A stretch of 64,000 bases of DNA from Raphanus sativus (taxonomy: Eukaryota > Streptophyta > Magnoliopsida > Brassicales > Brassicaceae). Below are positions 44,704 through 55,540 of this stretch, one piece after another. How positions within the stretch are numbered: the first letter of the stretch is position 1; every line of letters starts with the position of its first letter. The translations under genes were made by a program, and so were the position numbers. The stretch covers positions 24,017,792 through 24,081,791 of the forward strand of contig NC_079511.1 in assembly GCF_000801105.2 (NCBI RefSeq), written 5' to 3'. Under the pieces are notes generated by a model that made no database searches, was not told the DNA's origin, and saw only the letters and a list, made by a program, of their open reading frames with translations.

Positions 44704-44913
44704 TGTTGTGAATACAAACAAAGTCCCACATTGGTAGTTTAGACAAATAATGTCTAGTATATAAAGAGATGTCCAACTCTGATTAGTACGAGACCTTTTG
44801 GGAAGGAGTCCCAGAAACAAATCCATGCGGGCTTTGCCTTCGGGCCCAAAGTGGACAATATCGTACTAATCGGACAATAGAGAGTTGGACATGGGCTTGG
44901 AAAAAGCCCAACA
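44704..44913 (+). repeat. Right LTR of the TRIM
   Basis: 210 bp, bounded by TGTTGTG and CCCAACA, and followed by the target duplication ATAAC. Confidence 0.93.
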
Positions 44914-45047
44914 ATAACTATTTTGGTTTTTGTTATGATAGATGTGGGTTTGATCCAAGAAATAGTTTACCTGGTATTACCATAGACTTTGGCTCATTGG
45001 TTAATGTTGTGGCTCTACACATTGTGGTAGAAATTGGAGAGACTGCA

Positions 45048-45267
45048 CTCTCTTACTGTTATATTCCAAGCAGTCATGAAAGAGAGGATTCAGTCCCTAG
45101 ACAGATTTACATGACATTTCCATCTGAAATCTCTTTCACGGATGCTGACTTCTCCTCTTTTTTTTTTTCAGGTAATGTTAAGAGACTCAAAGCATCATTG
45201 TTTCTCTGTGTTGTGTTGTGTTGACAATGTTGGTATCTTCTTTGAATGTGTAGCGAGTTTGGAAAAG

Positions 45268-45322
<55 letters not shown>

Positions 45323-45590
45323 ATATATTATATATATGTATAGAAAAGCTTTAAGAGATCAGTTTTAGGATAATATGTCATCAACAAATAGGTTCTTAAG
45401 TTTAACCAAGACAACATAGGGAAGGAGGATATTCAGATCAATACAGTAACTGAAACTCTATATAGGTTTCCTCTTTGGTCTTCCTGTAGTTCTTTTTCTT
45501 TCTACTGGGTCCTACCTAGTACTTCTGGTTATGGGCAAAAGCTGCATCTCTGTTACTTTGACCATGATTATATGTGTGCTTTCAAAATAG
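45048..45590 (+). pseudogene. Duplicated, internally deleted fragment of the RRM gene
   Basis: Bases 45048-45264 match exon 2, intron 2 and the start of exon 3 of the RRM gene (28345-28555). They include RQIYMTFPSEISFTDADFSS, the following donor region and GTGTAGCGAGTTTGG. After the (TA)n tract, 45355-45590 matches the 3' UTR part around 29820-30060 (CATCAAC-AAATAGG, AGTAACTGAAACTCTA, GGGCAAAAGCTGCATCT). Everything between, that is most of the RRM and all later exons, is gone. The fragment is not functional. It marks the left part of a duplicated RRM-PMD unit. Confidence 0.88.
45269..45338. repeat. (TA)n microsatellite, about 70 bp
   Basis: A nearly pure TA tract sits exactly at the point where about 1.2 kb of the duplicated RRM gene is missing. 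Confidence 0.95.
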
Positions 45591-45836
45591 GGTACGCCAA
45601 GAGTGTTTTAAAGCCCTGAGGCTTAAAAGGTTGAACATGAACCCAACTTATAAAACTGAACCGGAAAATATCCAAACCGGAGTTGATAAGGTACTGAAGA
45701 TCTAACGATGAACTAACTGAACCAATTTATTCGGTTTATAAATCAACTGTTCCCGTTTGAAAGAGATGATCTTTTCTTTTGTGTTGTTCCTTTTAAGTTA
45801 CCATATACGGAAGCTGCTCCCTCCAGCTCCATTACC

Positions 45837-45837
<1 letters not shown>

Positions 45838-45880
<43 letters not shown>
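45838..45880. repeat. (GA)n microsatellite in the PMD-C 5' region
   Basis: About 21 uninterrupted GA units lie 120 bp upstream of the PMD-C start codon. GA tracts of this kind are common in plant 5' leaders and can bind BPC/GAGA factors. It is absent from the corresponding place before PMD-A. Confidence 0.92.
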
Positions 45881-45882
<2 letters not shown>

Positions 45883-46001
45883 ATCATTTCAGCATTCACT
45901 GCCAAATTTCAAACATTAAACATTCAAAGAAAAAAAGAGAAAGAAGAAAACTTAAGATCAAAGTGTAGAGAAAAGAGAAAGGTAACAACTTTCATCTTCC
46001 T

Positions 46002-48200
46002 ATGGATTCGAGTGTAGAAAAAACGAGAGGTCCTTGCTGCCTGATGAAAACCCATTTCCTAAAACCTTACGTAACCTCCATCGATGGTCCTGTAGCTGAG
46101 CTTCCTCCTCGTCAACGTGTCTCTGTTTCTTCATCATCATCAGACCGGCTGAAGGTTCTGTCTTTGGGTAATTCCGCTAATGGGTTTCGTTTTCCAAACC
46201 CTAATTTCATATCCTGGACTCGAAAGATGGAAGCTTTGCACGAACCCACTTGGAGAAAAGCTGGCATCTTTGAAGCAATCAAGGCGTCTACTTACAGAAT
46301 CCATGAAAACCCGTCTCTGATTCAAGCCCTAGTTGAGAAATGGTGTCCTGAGACCAAATCATTCGTCTTCCCTTGGGGCGAAGCAACGGTTACGTTAGAG
46401 GATGTGATGGTGCTTCTAGGGTTTTCAGTTTTGGGTTCCTCTGTTCTTGCTCCTTTAGAAAGCTCGGAGATGAGAGTTGCCGTGGATAAGCTAGAGAAAG
46501 CAAGGGCAAAGATTATAGGGAACTGGATCAGTGGTTGCCGCGTGAGCCAAGTGCAATGGACTTCAAGTTTCAAAGACAGAGATGATTCGTTGGAGCATGA
46601 AGCTTTTCTCGCCATGTGGCTTTCTCATTTTGTGTTTCCACACAAGTCTCGTCCTTCTATTTCAAGACATGTGTTGCCAACTGCTGTCCGTTTAGCTAGG
46701 GGTGAAAGGATTGCTCTTGCTCCTGCTGTTCTGGCTGGATTGTACAGAGATTTAGGTCGAATCTGTGCCATTACAGGAGATGAGTCTGATCATCAAAAGT
46801 TCATTGCCATGTCTCTGTTGAAGTTAGTCCAAGTATGGACATGGGAGAGATTCAAGAACATAAGACCACAAGCTGGAGAGATACCAAAGGGAGAACCTAG
46901 GATTGCTCAATGGAGCTTACTGAAACAGAGATGTGGCAGTGATGAGGGTTTTAGTTTTGATGATTTTGATTGGCGTCCCTATACTAAACCTTTAAATAAC
47001 TGGAACCCTCTTAGGCTTTACGTTGAGGAAGCTATGTGGGTGACTGTTGATAACAGTCTTGATGATGAGTTTGTCACCTTTGCTAGATGTGTGAGGAGTT
47101 CTCAGCTTGTTGGGATTGGTTTTGTAGAGGATTACTATCCGAATCGAGTGGCGATGCAGTTTGGGTTTAGTCAAGATCTTCCTGGTTTGGTTACTCATCA
47201 TAGCAGCTTCACAGAAAAGGGAGCATGGGATGATTACAATAAGTCTCTTGTGGGTTTGAAGCTATACATGCCTTCTCGTCTTGCTAGAGGTTCTGTTACT
47301 ACAAGATACCGAGACTGGTGGGTGAAATCAGTTTCAGACTTTCTTGGTTTGGAGGACTCAAATGAAACTTGTAACGCAAGAAATACAGTTGATGAAGATG
47401 CATCTCCTGATGTACTGCCACTAAGTCAAGTTCTTCAGAAGTTGGGAGGAGGGTTTCCTGCAAAGTTCAAACGTTCTAGGAAAAGTAGAATAGCGAGTTG
47501 TATGGGATCTGAGATAAAGAAAAACAAGACTAGTGATTGTGGTGCATCAGTTTCAGTAGATGTACCACTTAGTGAGTTGTTTCACAAGGAGTTAGCGAAG
47601 AGGACAAGTGAGCATTTGAAAGACAAGAGAGGCAAGCGAGCTCGTGAGGATGAGGATGATGATGATGAGAATCGTATGGGTTCTTATGATGATATTACTA
47701 TTTCTCAGCTGGTCAAATCTAGAAAGAAAACCGGAGGTGATGCTCCTGGATCACTTGGAATAAGGAGAGACAAGGAGGGTAACACTGATTCAAGGATTTG
47801 TCAAGAGCTTGCTTCTGGTGATGACGAAACTGTAGGACGACAAGAAGTAAAGAAAAGGAATGAAGAGAAAGCTGAAGAAGAAACTAGAAGCAAAGCAGAG
47901 GAGACACCACCAGAGGCAGGACAAACATGTGTTTATGTAAATGGAAGAAACAATCCAGAGAAGAGGAAGACTTTGGTCGATGATGGAACCAAGGAAGTAG
48001 AGTGTTTGCTTCTTGAAGAAGGAAAAAAGCAGAGATTCAATGAGAAGGAAGAAAGTGAAAGACTGAAACAGAGAAAGCTTACAACAGAGGAGATAGCACT
48101 TAATCTAGAGGCACGTTTTATGAAGGTGGAGAAGACTTTGGAAACGATTAGAAATTGGATAACCAAAAGAAACCATATCCAAACTGGAGTTTCTGCTTAA
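46002..48200 (+). CDS. PMD-C: intact plant mobile domain protein, 732 aa
   Basis: A single uninterrupted frame starting MDSSVEKTRGPCCLM. The PMD core (about residues 60-460) has MEALHEPTWRKAGIFEAIKA, WCPETKSFVFPWGEATVTLE, VMVLLGFSVLGSS, LEHEAFLAMWLSHFVFP, SRPSISRHVLPTAVRLARGE, LLKLVQVWTWERF, FDWRPYTKPLNNWNP and VEDYYPNRVAMQFG. The C-terminal 270 residues are rich in Lys, Arg and Glu, with KRAREDEDDDDEN, NLS-like stretches and a final coiled coil (LNLEARFMKVEKTLETIRNW). Related MAIN/MAIL1 proteins act in the nucleus; the biochemical activity of this branch is unknown. The older label 'aminotransferase-like' has no catalytic support here. It is the only complete PMD gene in the window, and PMD-A is its damaged twin. 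Confidence 0.93.
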   Translation: MDSSVEKTRGPCCLMKTHFLKPYVTSIDGPVAELPPRQRVSVSSSSSDRLKVLSLGNSANGFRFPNPNFISWTRKMEALHEPTWRKAGIFEAIKASTYRIHENPSLIQALVEKWCPETKSFVFPWGEATVTLEDVMVLLGFSVLGSSVLAPLESSEMRVAVDKLEKARAKIIGNWISGCRVSQVQWTSSFKDRDDSLEHEAFLAMWLSHFVFPHKSRPSISRHVLPTAVRLARGERIALAPAVLAGLYRDLGRICAITGDESDHQKFIAMSLLKLVQVWTWERFKNIRPQAGEIPKGEPRIAQWSLLKQRCGSDEGFSFDDFDWRPYTKPLNNWNPLRLYVEEAMWVTVDNSLDDEFVTFARCVRSSQLVGIGFVEDYYPNRVAMQFGFSQDLPGLVTHHSSFTEKGAWDDYNKSLVGLKLYMPSRLARGSVTTRYRDWWVKSVSDFLGLEDSNETCNARNTVDEDASPDVLPLSQVLQKLGGGFPAKFKRSRKSRIASCMGSEIKKNKTSDCGASVSVDVPLSELFHKELAKRTSEHLKDKRGKRAREDEDDDDENRMGSYDDITISQLVKSRKKTGGDAPGSLGIRRDKEGNTDSRICQELASGDDETVGRQEVKKRNEEKAEEETRSKAEETPPEAGQTCVYVNGRNNPEKRKTLVDDGTKEVECLLLEEGKKQRFNEKEESERLKQRKLTTEEIALNLEARFMKVEKTLETIRNWITKRNHIQTGVSA

Positions 48201-48512
48201 CCTTATGATCTGAAAGAAGATAACAAAGTCACATATCAATCTTTTGCTCTTTTGCATAATCCTGTGAACTTTAACTTAGCTTTATGATGTTATTTGTGTG
48301 TATTTACTTTAGTATTTGAAATATTTAATAAAAATGTTAAATGAATCTTTTTTTTGTGTTTATTGATGAGACCTTTTATACCTAAAAAGGCACTGCTTCA
48401 TCTGTTGAAAATAAACATTCATGCATAAGATTCTCTGCGCTTCTGTATAGACTTGTTATTTTCTCTTAACCTCCTTTGTTTCTCTGTGTGATCTCCAGCA
48501 TTTGAAGAACTC
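48201..48512 (+). other. Spacer between PMD-C and PMD-D
   Basis: This is the 3' UTR of PMD-C and the 5' region of PMD-D. No separate gene is present. Its TTGATGAGACCTTTTATACC block is a diverged form of the PMD-B and PMD-E upstream block. Confidence 0.55.
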
Positions 48513-49470
48513 ATGGCTGCCTCTGAGAACACTCGACTTCGTTGTCTCACCTCCACTGATGAATCCAAACTTGCTCTTCCTCGTCAAAGCCACTCAGCTT
48601 CTTCTCATGCCTCAAAGTCTATGACTGTTAACTACTATGGGTGGAGACATGCTACCAAATACTTCATGTTTTGGGCTCATAAACTGTCTAACAAGCACAA
48701 ACACACCTGGAGAAAGGCTGGGATTTTCGATTATATCATTGCATCCACCAAAAAAATCCACAAGGACCCGTCTCTAATTCTCGCTGTTGCTGAGAAGTGG
48801 GGTCCTAGTCCTAGAACCAACTCTTTTGTTTTCTCTTGGGGTGAAGCAACCATAACGTTAGAGGATGTGTTGGTGCTGTTAGGGTTTTTTTTTGTTTTGG
48901 GTTTGCCGTATTTTGCAAGACTTGAGAGCCAAGAGGAGAAGATGACAAAAAAAAACTGGAGAAAAATGTGTGTGCAGATTAAGAATGGAGAAAGGGTTTA
49001 GTGCAAACCAAGTAACGTGGGTGTCTAATTCATGGACACTGGTCATGAGCTTGAGCATGTGTCTTTTCTTGCCTTGTGGGTTAGCTACTTTGTGTTTCCG
49101 ACACAATATTATCACATGGACGAAGCTGTTTTGCCAATCGCTGTTCATCTTTCAAGTGGTAGGAGGATTGCTATTGCTCCAGCTGTTCTTTCTACTTGTA
49201 TGCAGAGCTAAGTCTCTTGAGAAACCACATTAGAGCTGTCTATTCCCTTCAAGATTGATCTGTGTGCCTTGTTCAAGCTGGTTCAAGTTTGGATATGGGA
49301 GAGGTTCATGGAACTACAGCTTCCTAAACCAATGCTAGAGGGTGGTCCAAGATTAGCTCTTTGGCATGACCTGGAAAGGAAGAAGAGGAAGACCAGGAAA
49401 GCGACAGGACTGTTTGCCTCAAGATAATGATCTCAGAAGTGAGGACACTTCCAAGGAGCAGTTAGGGACT
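48513..49470 (+). pseudogene. PMD-D: decayed plant mobile domain gene
   Basis: The first 162 codons are open (MAASENTRLRCLTSTDESK...) and include KHTWRKAGIFDYIIASTKKI, SFVFSWGEATITLEDVLVLL and LGLPYFARLES. The frame then fails at 49001. Homology goes on in other frames: MELEHVSFLAL-type sequence near 49045, VSYFVFPTQYYHMDEAVLPI (about 49080), HLSSGRRIAIAPAVLS, and LFKLVQVWIWERF (about 49270), fading by 49470. The rest of the PMD and the charged tail are missing or unrecognisable. It is the most diverged copy of the cluster. Confidence 0.85.
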
Positions 49471-50427
49471 TAGGAAGAGGAATGATGAAGATGTTATTGG
49501 TAATGACTTAGTTAAACAGAGTTTGCTCAACAGATGGAAAATGGTATGGAGGAGCGTATTATGAAAGTACAGAAAAGAGTGGTATAGTTGAAAGCAGGGA
49601 AAGCTATGGAAACAGTGGAAAGTTGCATCAGCTCGTTTAGTCTAGGTCATGTTTTGGGTAGACAAAGAAAGAAGCAGACACAAATGCAAGTTCAATATCA
49701 GAGATCAATCTTACCTTTGTGGTATTTTGCTTTAGTATCTTTTGGTTTTCATTCTTAGTATCTTTTGCAGACTGTTTTGTTTGTACCTTTTGAACAAAGC
49801 TATGAGCTAAGAACAAAGAGAGCATAAGTCTTCTTAAACAAACTCAAAACTAGTCAAAGTATGGGAGAAGATGATAGCTTCAGCGATTCAGTTTGGTCCC
49901 TAATGGAGAGGTCCCACAGCCAAAATATTAGAGCTTCATGCCAATACAAAGGCATGGAGAAACTTTGTTCCTTTACCAGTCCCTAGGTATTGTGTTAATG
50001 TTGAGAAAAGTGATTAACACAAGTTAGCATTCAGGTAATAAATACACTGGCTACTGAGCTTTGGAGAGGGTGGAAGCAAGGAGAATCATTTATTTCCTAT
50101 AGCAAACGCAGAATGCACAGAGATAAGTATGGTCTCTCGGTGTTTTGTTTGCATTCTCTTTACATGTTTGGCTAGTATAAGACCATCATTATTGGTGTCC
50201 CTCCATCAAAGTCCCCAATCTTTTTTTTTTTTTTGGTCATGAATGTGTAAGGACTGTATAAAAGCTGCTCTTATACAAGGGTTTTCCCCTCACTTTTTGC
50301 CTCGGTCCTCTTTCCTTCTCCCTTAAAGACAGCTCCAATATTGATGCTCTAAGGACTTACACTCAGCAAAAACAAAAGAGAATGTAGCATTTGGTGGAAC
50401 AAAAGTTTGATATAAAAATGCTTTGAG
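49471..50427. other. Spacer left of the Gypsy element
   Basis: No gene is recognised. Short charged-protein-like fragments (around 49520-49620, AGAAAAGAGTGG) may be the last traces of the PMD-D tail. The sequence then becomes ordinary intergenic DNA up to the Gypsy target duplication. Confidence 0.45.
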
Positions 50428-50432
50428 CTCTT

Positions 50433-50942
50433 TGTTTAAGGTGAGTTTGGTCAACAGAAAATAGAAGAACTCAAGAGTGGGATGAACGGAGACGTTTTAT
50501 TAGAGTCAGAATAACGAGGGTACAAGAGTAAGAAAACCGGCTAGTCGATGCTCGGTAAGCTCCTAGCCGGAAGTACAAGAGAGAGCGGCGAGATACAAAG
50601 AGAATAATGGAAAACCCTAATCTAGCCGCAAGTCTGTGTGTCTAAGTGGTGATACCCTTCCTTCTTGTCCTCAACTCCTTATATAGTCTCCTAGGTTGGT
50701 TAGTCTCGACCTAATTCGCTTCCCTTTGGTCATGGGCTTTTCGATGTACAGGCCCAATCGGGATGACTGCTCGGCCCGAGCTGTTTGGTTGCTCGCTTCG
50801 GCTGCTCGTCCTCTAGCTAAAGTAGTCACGAGCCGAGTCGGGGTCAGTCGAGGAGCCGACGCCGAGCCGACCGCTCCCTCCTTGATGGTAATGGGCCTCC
50901 TGTTCGCTGGGCCTTGTGGGTGGTGACAATCCATCCCCAACA
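50433..50942 (-). repeat. 3' LTR of the Gypsy element
   Basis: 510 bp with four mismatches to 61442-61951 (for example C/T near 50477 and A/G near 50507). Short frames inside it on both strands are not genes. Confidence 0.95.
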
Positions 50943-50957
50943 ATAAGTCCCCCCCTA
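50943..50957 (-). other. Polypurine tract of the Gypsy element
   Basis: On the minus strand AGGGGGGGACTTAT directly abuts the 3' LTR. Confidence 0.8.
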
Positions 50958-51356
50958 GTTCATAGTCGGTCGAGTAAACGATCGCTGTGAGCTAGTTGTT
51001 TTAGGGCTCGAAGAACAGGAGACTCGTTGTTGATTTTGACGGCTCCGCCAAAAATTGTTTGGAGAAAAGAACTTCCGCTGTTCGGTATAAATCGTCTGGA
51101 TTGATGCCGAACAACGGTCTTTCCAAACCGGGGGTCTGATCGCATTCGATTCGTGATACGACGTCGAACCGTCGCCAATTGTAGTGAGGGAGCTGAACCG
51201 TTACTAGGTTTTGGATCGGGAAGCCGAAGCGTCGTTAGGTTTCGGACCGGAAAACCGAAAGGTCGCGCTTGAGACCGACGCGCGAGCCCGTCTAGAGGCC
51301 CATTTAGGCCCGTTTAGGGCTAATTATGACGCCTCGTTGGGCGCGCGTCCCCTTCC

Positions 51357-51365
51357 CTATAAATA
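51357..51365 (+). promoter_or_regulatory. TATA box of the antisense gene in the Gypsy element
   Basis: CTATAAATA lies 114 bp upstream of the start codon at 51479. It is followed by a CT-rich leader with a CTCTCTCTCT run. It faces away from gag-pol and suggests that the antisense gene has its own promoter. Confidence 0.6.
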
Positions 51366-51478
51366 AGAGATCTTCCTTCAGATCTCTCATTCTTCCGCAA
51401 TCTTCAGGTACTTTCTCTCTCTCTCTCTAAGTCGCTTCTCTCTCTTTCTTCTGCTCTCGTTTTATCGTTTACTCGGTA

Positions 51479-54400
51479 ATGTCGACAAGTAAGAGACTTT
51501 CTCGAGAACAAAAGGGGAAGATGCGTGAGGCCTCGTCGGGATCTGGTGACGACTTAGAGACGGTCCGTGGTTCTGAAGGAAGCCAAGAGGCGGTTCATCG
51601 CGAGGCGATGATGGATACAGAGAACTTGAGTCGTGCGCAGCGCGTCCTTATTTCGGAATCGAGGGTGCAATCGCGGAAGGACGACGACGGTCGTGATCAT
51701 GTTGACGATCAGATGATTCCGATAAGCTTTTATCCGGGGAACATCTTCGAGAAGCAACCTCCGCTTGATCGGGAGCGCGTGCGTCCTTCGGTCGTCGAAG
51801 GCCAGGACTGGCGGGGTGTCGAGAAGACGAAGTCGACCGTCGAGTCGGTGACAAGACTCCTACGGGCTCGCGACGCAGCGGGGGTTACGTTTATAATCCC
51901 GAAGAGCGACCAGCGGCCCTGGTCTCCTCCGAAAGGCTACCAATGCGTCTACGAGTCGTACTTTGAGGGCGACACGAAGCTGTGGTTTCCGATTCCTCGA
52001 ATCGTCACTGCGTTTGCGATGCGCCGAGGAGCCGCCCTTAGTCAATTTCTGAATGGTGCGTGGCGGCTGGCCGTCGCACTGACGATTATCGGAGCGGAAG
52101 CCGGTGTTCCTCTCAACGTCCGAGCTTTCGAGGAATTAGTGTCAGCGAAGATAAAGGGCGGACTGATTTCGCTGAAGATCCGCCCCAACTATAACGTGGT
52201 GACCGGCTACCCCAATAAGACGAACAACTGGCAGCGGTCCTACTTCTACATCAAATCTGACAGGGCTGCGTTCGAGGAGCCGCTGAGGACCGGCTATCGT
52301 GTTTTATGGGCCCGAGAGATGGGTATAAACCACCCCACCCGTCAGTTTTATTTTCCGTTTCTTGTGGTCTAACTCCCGTTTGTCTTTCTTTGCAGTTGCT
52401 CTTCCGAACACCACCGAGTACGAGGAGGACTTTTTGGAGAGTGCTCGTTTGATCGCATTGCAGAAGCAGGATCATTGGGATAAGTTCTCCTATCAGAGGA
52501 TCCGTCGATCGATTGGGTGGATTAGCCAACGTAAGTCCTTCCTTTCACGCTTTCCTTTGCTCGACGCGTTCCTTTGATACGGAATCTAATTTCGCTTTTA
52601 CTCATCGCAGAGGTTTGGCAGTCAGACACGATCCCCATTGTCACGAACAAGACGAAGAGGGTCAATTTGTTCAATTCGGCCGAGCAGAGGGAGATAAACC
52701 GAGCAAGAGCGATGAGGACTATACCAAATTTGAGTTTGGTGGTTGCGAAGAAAGTCGGCTCCGCAAAGAAATCCCAGCCCGATACCGCGGGCTCGCCCAA
52801 TTTAGGAGATCCGAGCGCGACTGAGTCGGACGCTGAGGCTCAGTTGGTTAGAAAAACCAACAAGAAGAGACAGCGCGAAGAGGAGGGCGCGGCTGTCGAG
52901 GAAGCGAACGTTGGGGCTTCCTCTCCCCAAGGGCATTCTGGATCAGAGGGGAGAAGGAAGAAGGCAAGGGGTGATTCTTCTGCGATCCGATCCTCGTCTG
53001 TTGAGGAAGGCGAGCTCAAGGACCTGGAACCGAGCGGTGGTTCCAAAGATGAGGTTGTCCCCGAATCACAGCCTGCGGGCAGCCGCGACGAAGAACTTCC
53101 GGTGGTCTCTCCAAAGGCCAAGAAGAAGGACAAGAAGAGGAAGAGGAAGAAGAGAGCCGCCGAAATGGTTCCTCGAGGCTCTTCTGAGGAGCTGAACGAC
53201 GAGGAGGTGGATGCCACCCGTTCCGGGGAGTCGCTGGGCCCGGGGCGTGAGGTCGTGCCGGAGGAACCCGCTCCTCAGGTTGCTGAAGGGACCGTTGCTG
53301 TCTCAAAGAAGAGGAAGAAGACAAAGAAGAGTTGTCCAGACAGGGTTTCTTTCTCTTACGACCGCGAGGTCCCGCTAGCGCATGACGAACAGGAGTGCGG
53401 TCGCCTGGTTCGTCTGTTCAGGGGAGATCGGGGCGAGCTGCCGCCGGTCAAGGACTTGATCTTCAAGGAGGAGTACAAGTTCGCCTCCCGTACCTCCATC
53501 ATGGTAAGCCGGGTTTCTGACTTTATCTCTTTTTCTTCTTATTCATTTGCTGACGCTACGTGGTTTGTCGTGTAGAGCCTCGGAGACTGGAACGTCTTAG
53601 TGAGGAAGAGCTGAGAGGAGCGTTTGAGTTGATTGACAAGCAGAAGAGGAGCCAAAAACGCGCGACTCGGGCTTTGAAGGATGCAGTCCGTGCAAAGGAC
53701 GAAGCGGTTGCTCAAGGAGAAGCGCTGAGGAAGGAGCTCGACGAACAGAGGGGAATCATGGCGACCGAATTGGCGTCTGCTCGGGACCTGGTAAAAAAGG
53801 CGGAGGAAGAGAAAGCCGAGTTGCGGAAGAGAAACGCCGACTTGCAAGGCAAGAACGCGACTCTCGAGAAGGAGGTGGTGGCTTCTGCTTTGGATTTCTC
53901 CTGGGAGATGGATCGCCTGAGGGAATCTCGCAAACTTGAGGTCACTCATGAGCGAATCCGCGTGATGGCGGCAATGACCGGAAAATGCTCCCGACGCTTC
54001 AAGAATATTCAGGACCGAGAGAAGCGCCGTGATGAGTTCGAGGACTCGCGGTGTATGCTTGGTCAAGCGCGCGGGATGCGAGACTGCCTTGAGGCTTTGA
54101 AGGAATCGGGGAAGGATATCCCTCAGGAGACCATCGATACGTACGCCGACTTGGAGAAATACTATGATGGGGAGACGACTCGTCTGGAGGTAGGCGTGAT
54201 TCCGGACTCGGATCTAACCTTGTCTCCTTTGGTACTGAAGTCTCGGTTCGTGATCGATGAAATCCTCGAGAAGGTCGACAAGCATGGGTCGAACCTTGAG
54301 CTGATCGATTCTGAAGCCGCGGCAGCGTTCCGATCTCCGAGTGACGGATTTATCAGGGACCTCCTCGACACGGTACAGTCTCCTGCTCGTCCCGACGCCA

Positions 54401-54666
54401 CTCTTCCTATCAAAGAGGCTGCGCCAGTTTCAGACAAGAACGCCGTTGAAGCGGACCCGAAGGCGCCTGATGCCGGTGTCCCGGAGAAGTTGATTATGAT
54501 CTCCGACAGTTCGTCCCTTGGGGCTTCCGATCCTGACGCGAGTGAAGGCTTTTCGGATCCGAACCGTGAGATCAGGCTTGCCTCTCCATCAAGTAAGGGT
54601 CAAAGCACCGGCAACGTCTCCAGCTCGGGTCCTCCTGAGAAGAGAGATCCCCCTGCTGAGGGATGA
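51479..54666 (+). CDS. Spliced antisense gene of the Tat-type element (putative gypsy-type transposon domain)
   Basis: Four exons fit the sequence: 51479 to about 52321, then about 52396-52530 (donor CCAAC/GTAAGT), 52611-53502 (donor ATG/GTAAGC), and from about 53576 (acceptor TTGTCGTGTAG) to the stop at 54666. Exon 1 has the domain known as 'putative gypsy type transposon' (PF04195): YQCVYESYFEGDTKLWFPIP, LNGAWRLAVALTIIGAEAGV and WQRSYFYIKSD. Exon 3 is highly charged with poly-Lys/Arg NLS-like runs (KAKKKDKKRKRKKRAAEM). Exon 4 is a long coiled coil rich in Glu, Lys and Arg. Antisense ORFs in this position are known from Tat/Ogre elements, but their function is not. The gene looks intact. The first intron borders are the least certain. 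Confidence 0.75.
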
Positions 54667-55455
54667 TTATACATGTTTGTTGTACTCGTTGTTCGGCCGT
54701 TTGGCCTTGTTTGTTTAAGACCTTGTTTCTCGGCGTTAAGCCTTTGATGTATGAATTATTTTCTTTTGGTTTTATCAGACTTAAGTGTTTCTTTATATAT
54801 TTCCGTAAGTCGCTTAACTTAGAAATATATAAATCATTTTTCACTTGTCTATAACCGAGAAACGGAATAGTCCGGATGGTTGCTCGCATTTGCCAGCGAG
54901 TTCCCTCCTTTTCAGATAGAAGAGTGATTAGAGATGGTCGCTCGTTCGCATTCTTATTTATCCAACGAAGCTTTTACAAGTCTAACGTTCAAGTAAATAC
55001 AAAGAGACTCTAATCGTTCTACCGAATTCCCGAGGAAAAGGTTTCAAGACGCAGTGCAGTGATCGAGAGAACTATTGGTCGGCCAAACCGTCGTCCTTCG
55101 ATCAGACTTGGTCTGAAATTTCCATTGGATAGCCGGTCAATGCACGACGCACAGGTGACGCAAGGCTGTTATTCCCTTCGGCTGATACCTGATCAAGGCT
55201 CAGCCGATTTAGCTGGGCGAGTGCTCGTGCTCCGCTTGATGAAGGGGCTGGCATCGTTTGTTCGGGGAAAGGTGACTGTTGGTCATTCTAATAAAAAGTT
55301 TGGACTTTGTTTTGATTGGGGCTGGACCCTGTGAAGGGATGCCTACGTACCTCGGATGAGGATCAAGCCTTTCGTAGTTCGTTTGACCGAGTGAAAGTGG
55401 CTGTAGTAGCGCATTCACTCGGACGAGTAGAAGTGACGGTTAGGTGCATCTACTC

Positions 55456-55491
<36 letters not shown>

Positions 55492-55540
55492 CGAACAGTG
55501 ACCTGCTGGTCGTTCGCTGGGAGAAAAAGATGAGGCGCTT
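54667..55540. other. Region between the convergent 3' ends of the antisense gene and gag-pol
   Basis: The antisense gene and gag-pol are transcribed toward each other and end here. A T-tract of about 33 bases lies at 55457-55489. No other gene is seen. Confidence 0.55.

Larger units (their letters stand above)
44071..44913 (+). mobile_element. TRIM (terminal-repeat retrotransposon in miniature), 843 bp
   Basis: Direct repeats 44071-44279 and 44704-44913 start TGTTGTGAATACAAAC and differ at only two positions (one A indel and CAAAA/CAACA at the end). A perfect 5-bp target duplication, ATAAC, is at 44066-44070 and 44914-44918. A tRNA-iMet primer site follows the left LTR, and a purine tract (GAGAGGAGG) precedes the right one. 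The 424-bp interior has no gag or pol, so it must be mobilised in trans. An 87-codon frame (44252-44515) overlaps the primer site and is not believed. From memory it resembles the Katydid-type TRIMs of Brassicaceae. Confidence 0.93.

Noticed and set aside
46002..48200. Calling the PMD proteins aminotransferases
   Set aside because: 'Aminotransferase-like' is a legacy database label. No PLP-binding lysine motif or aminotransferase fold signature is visible.
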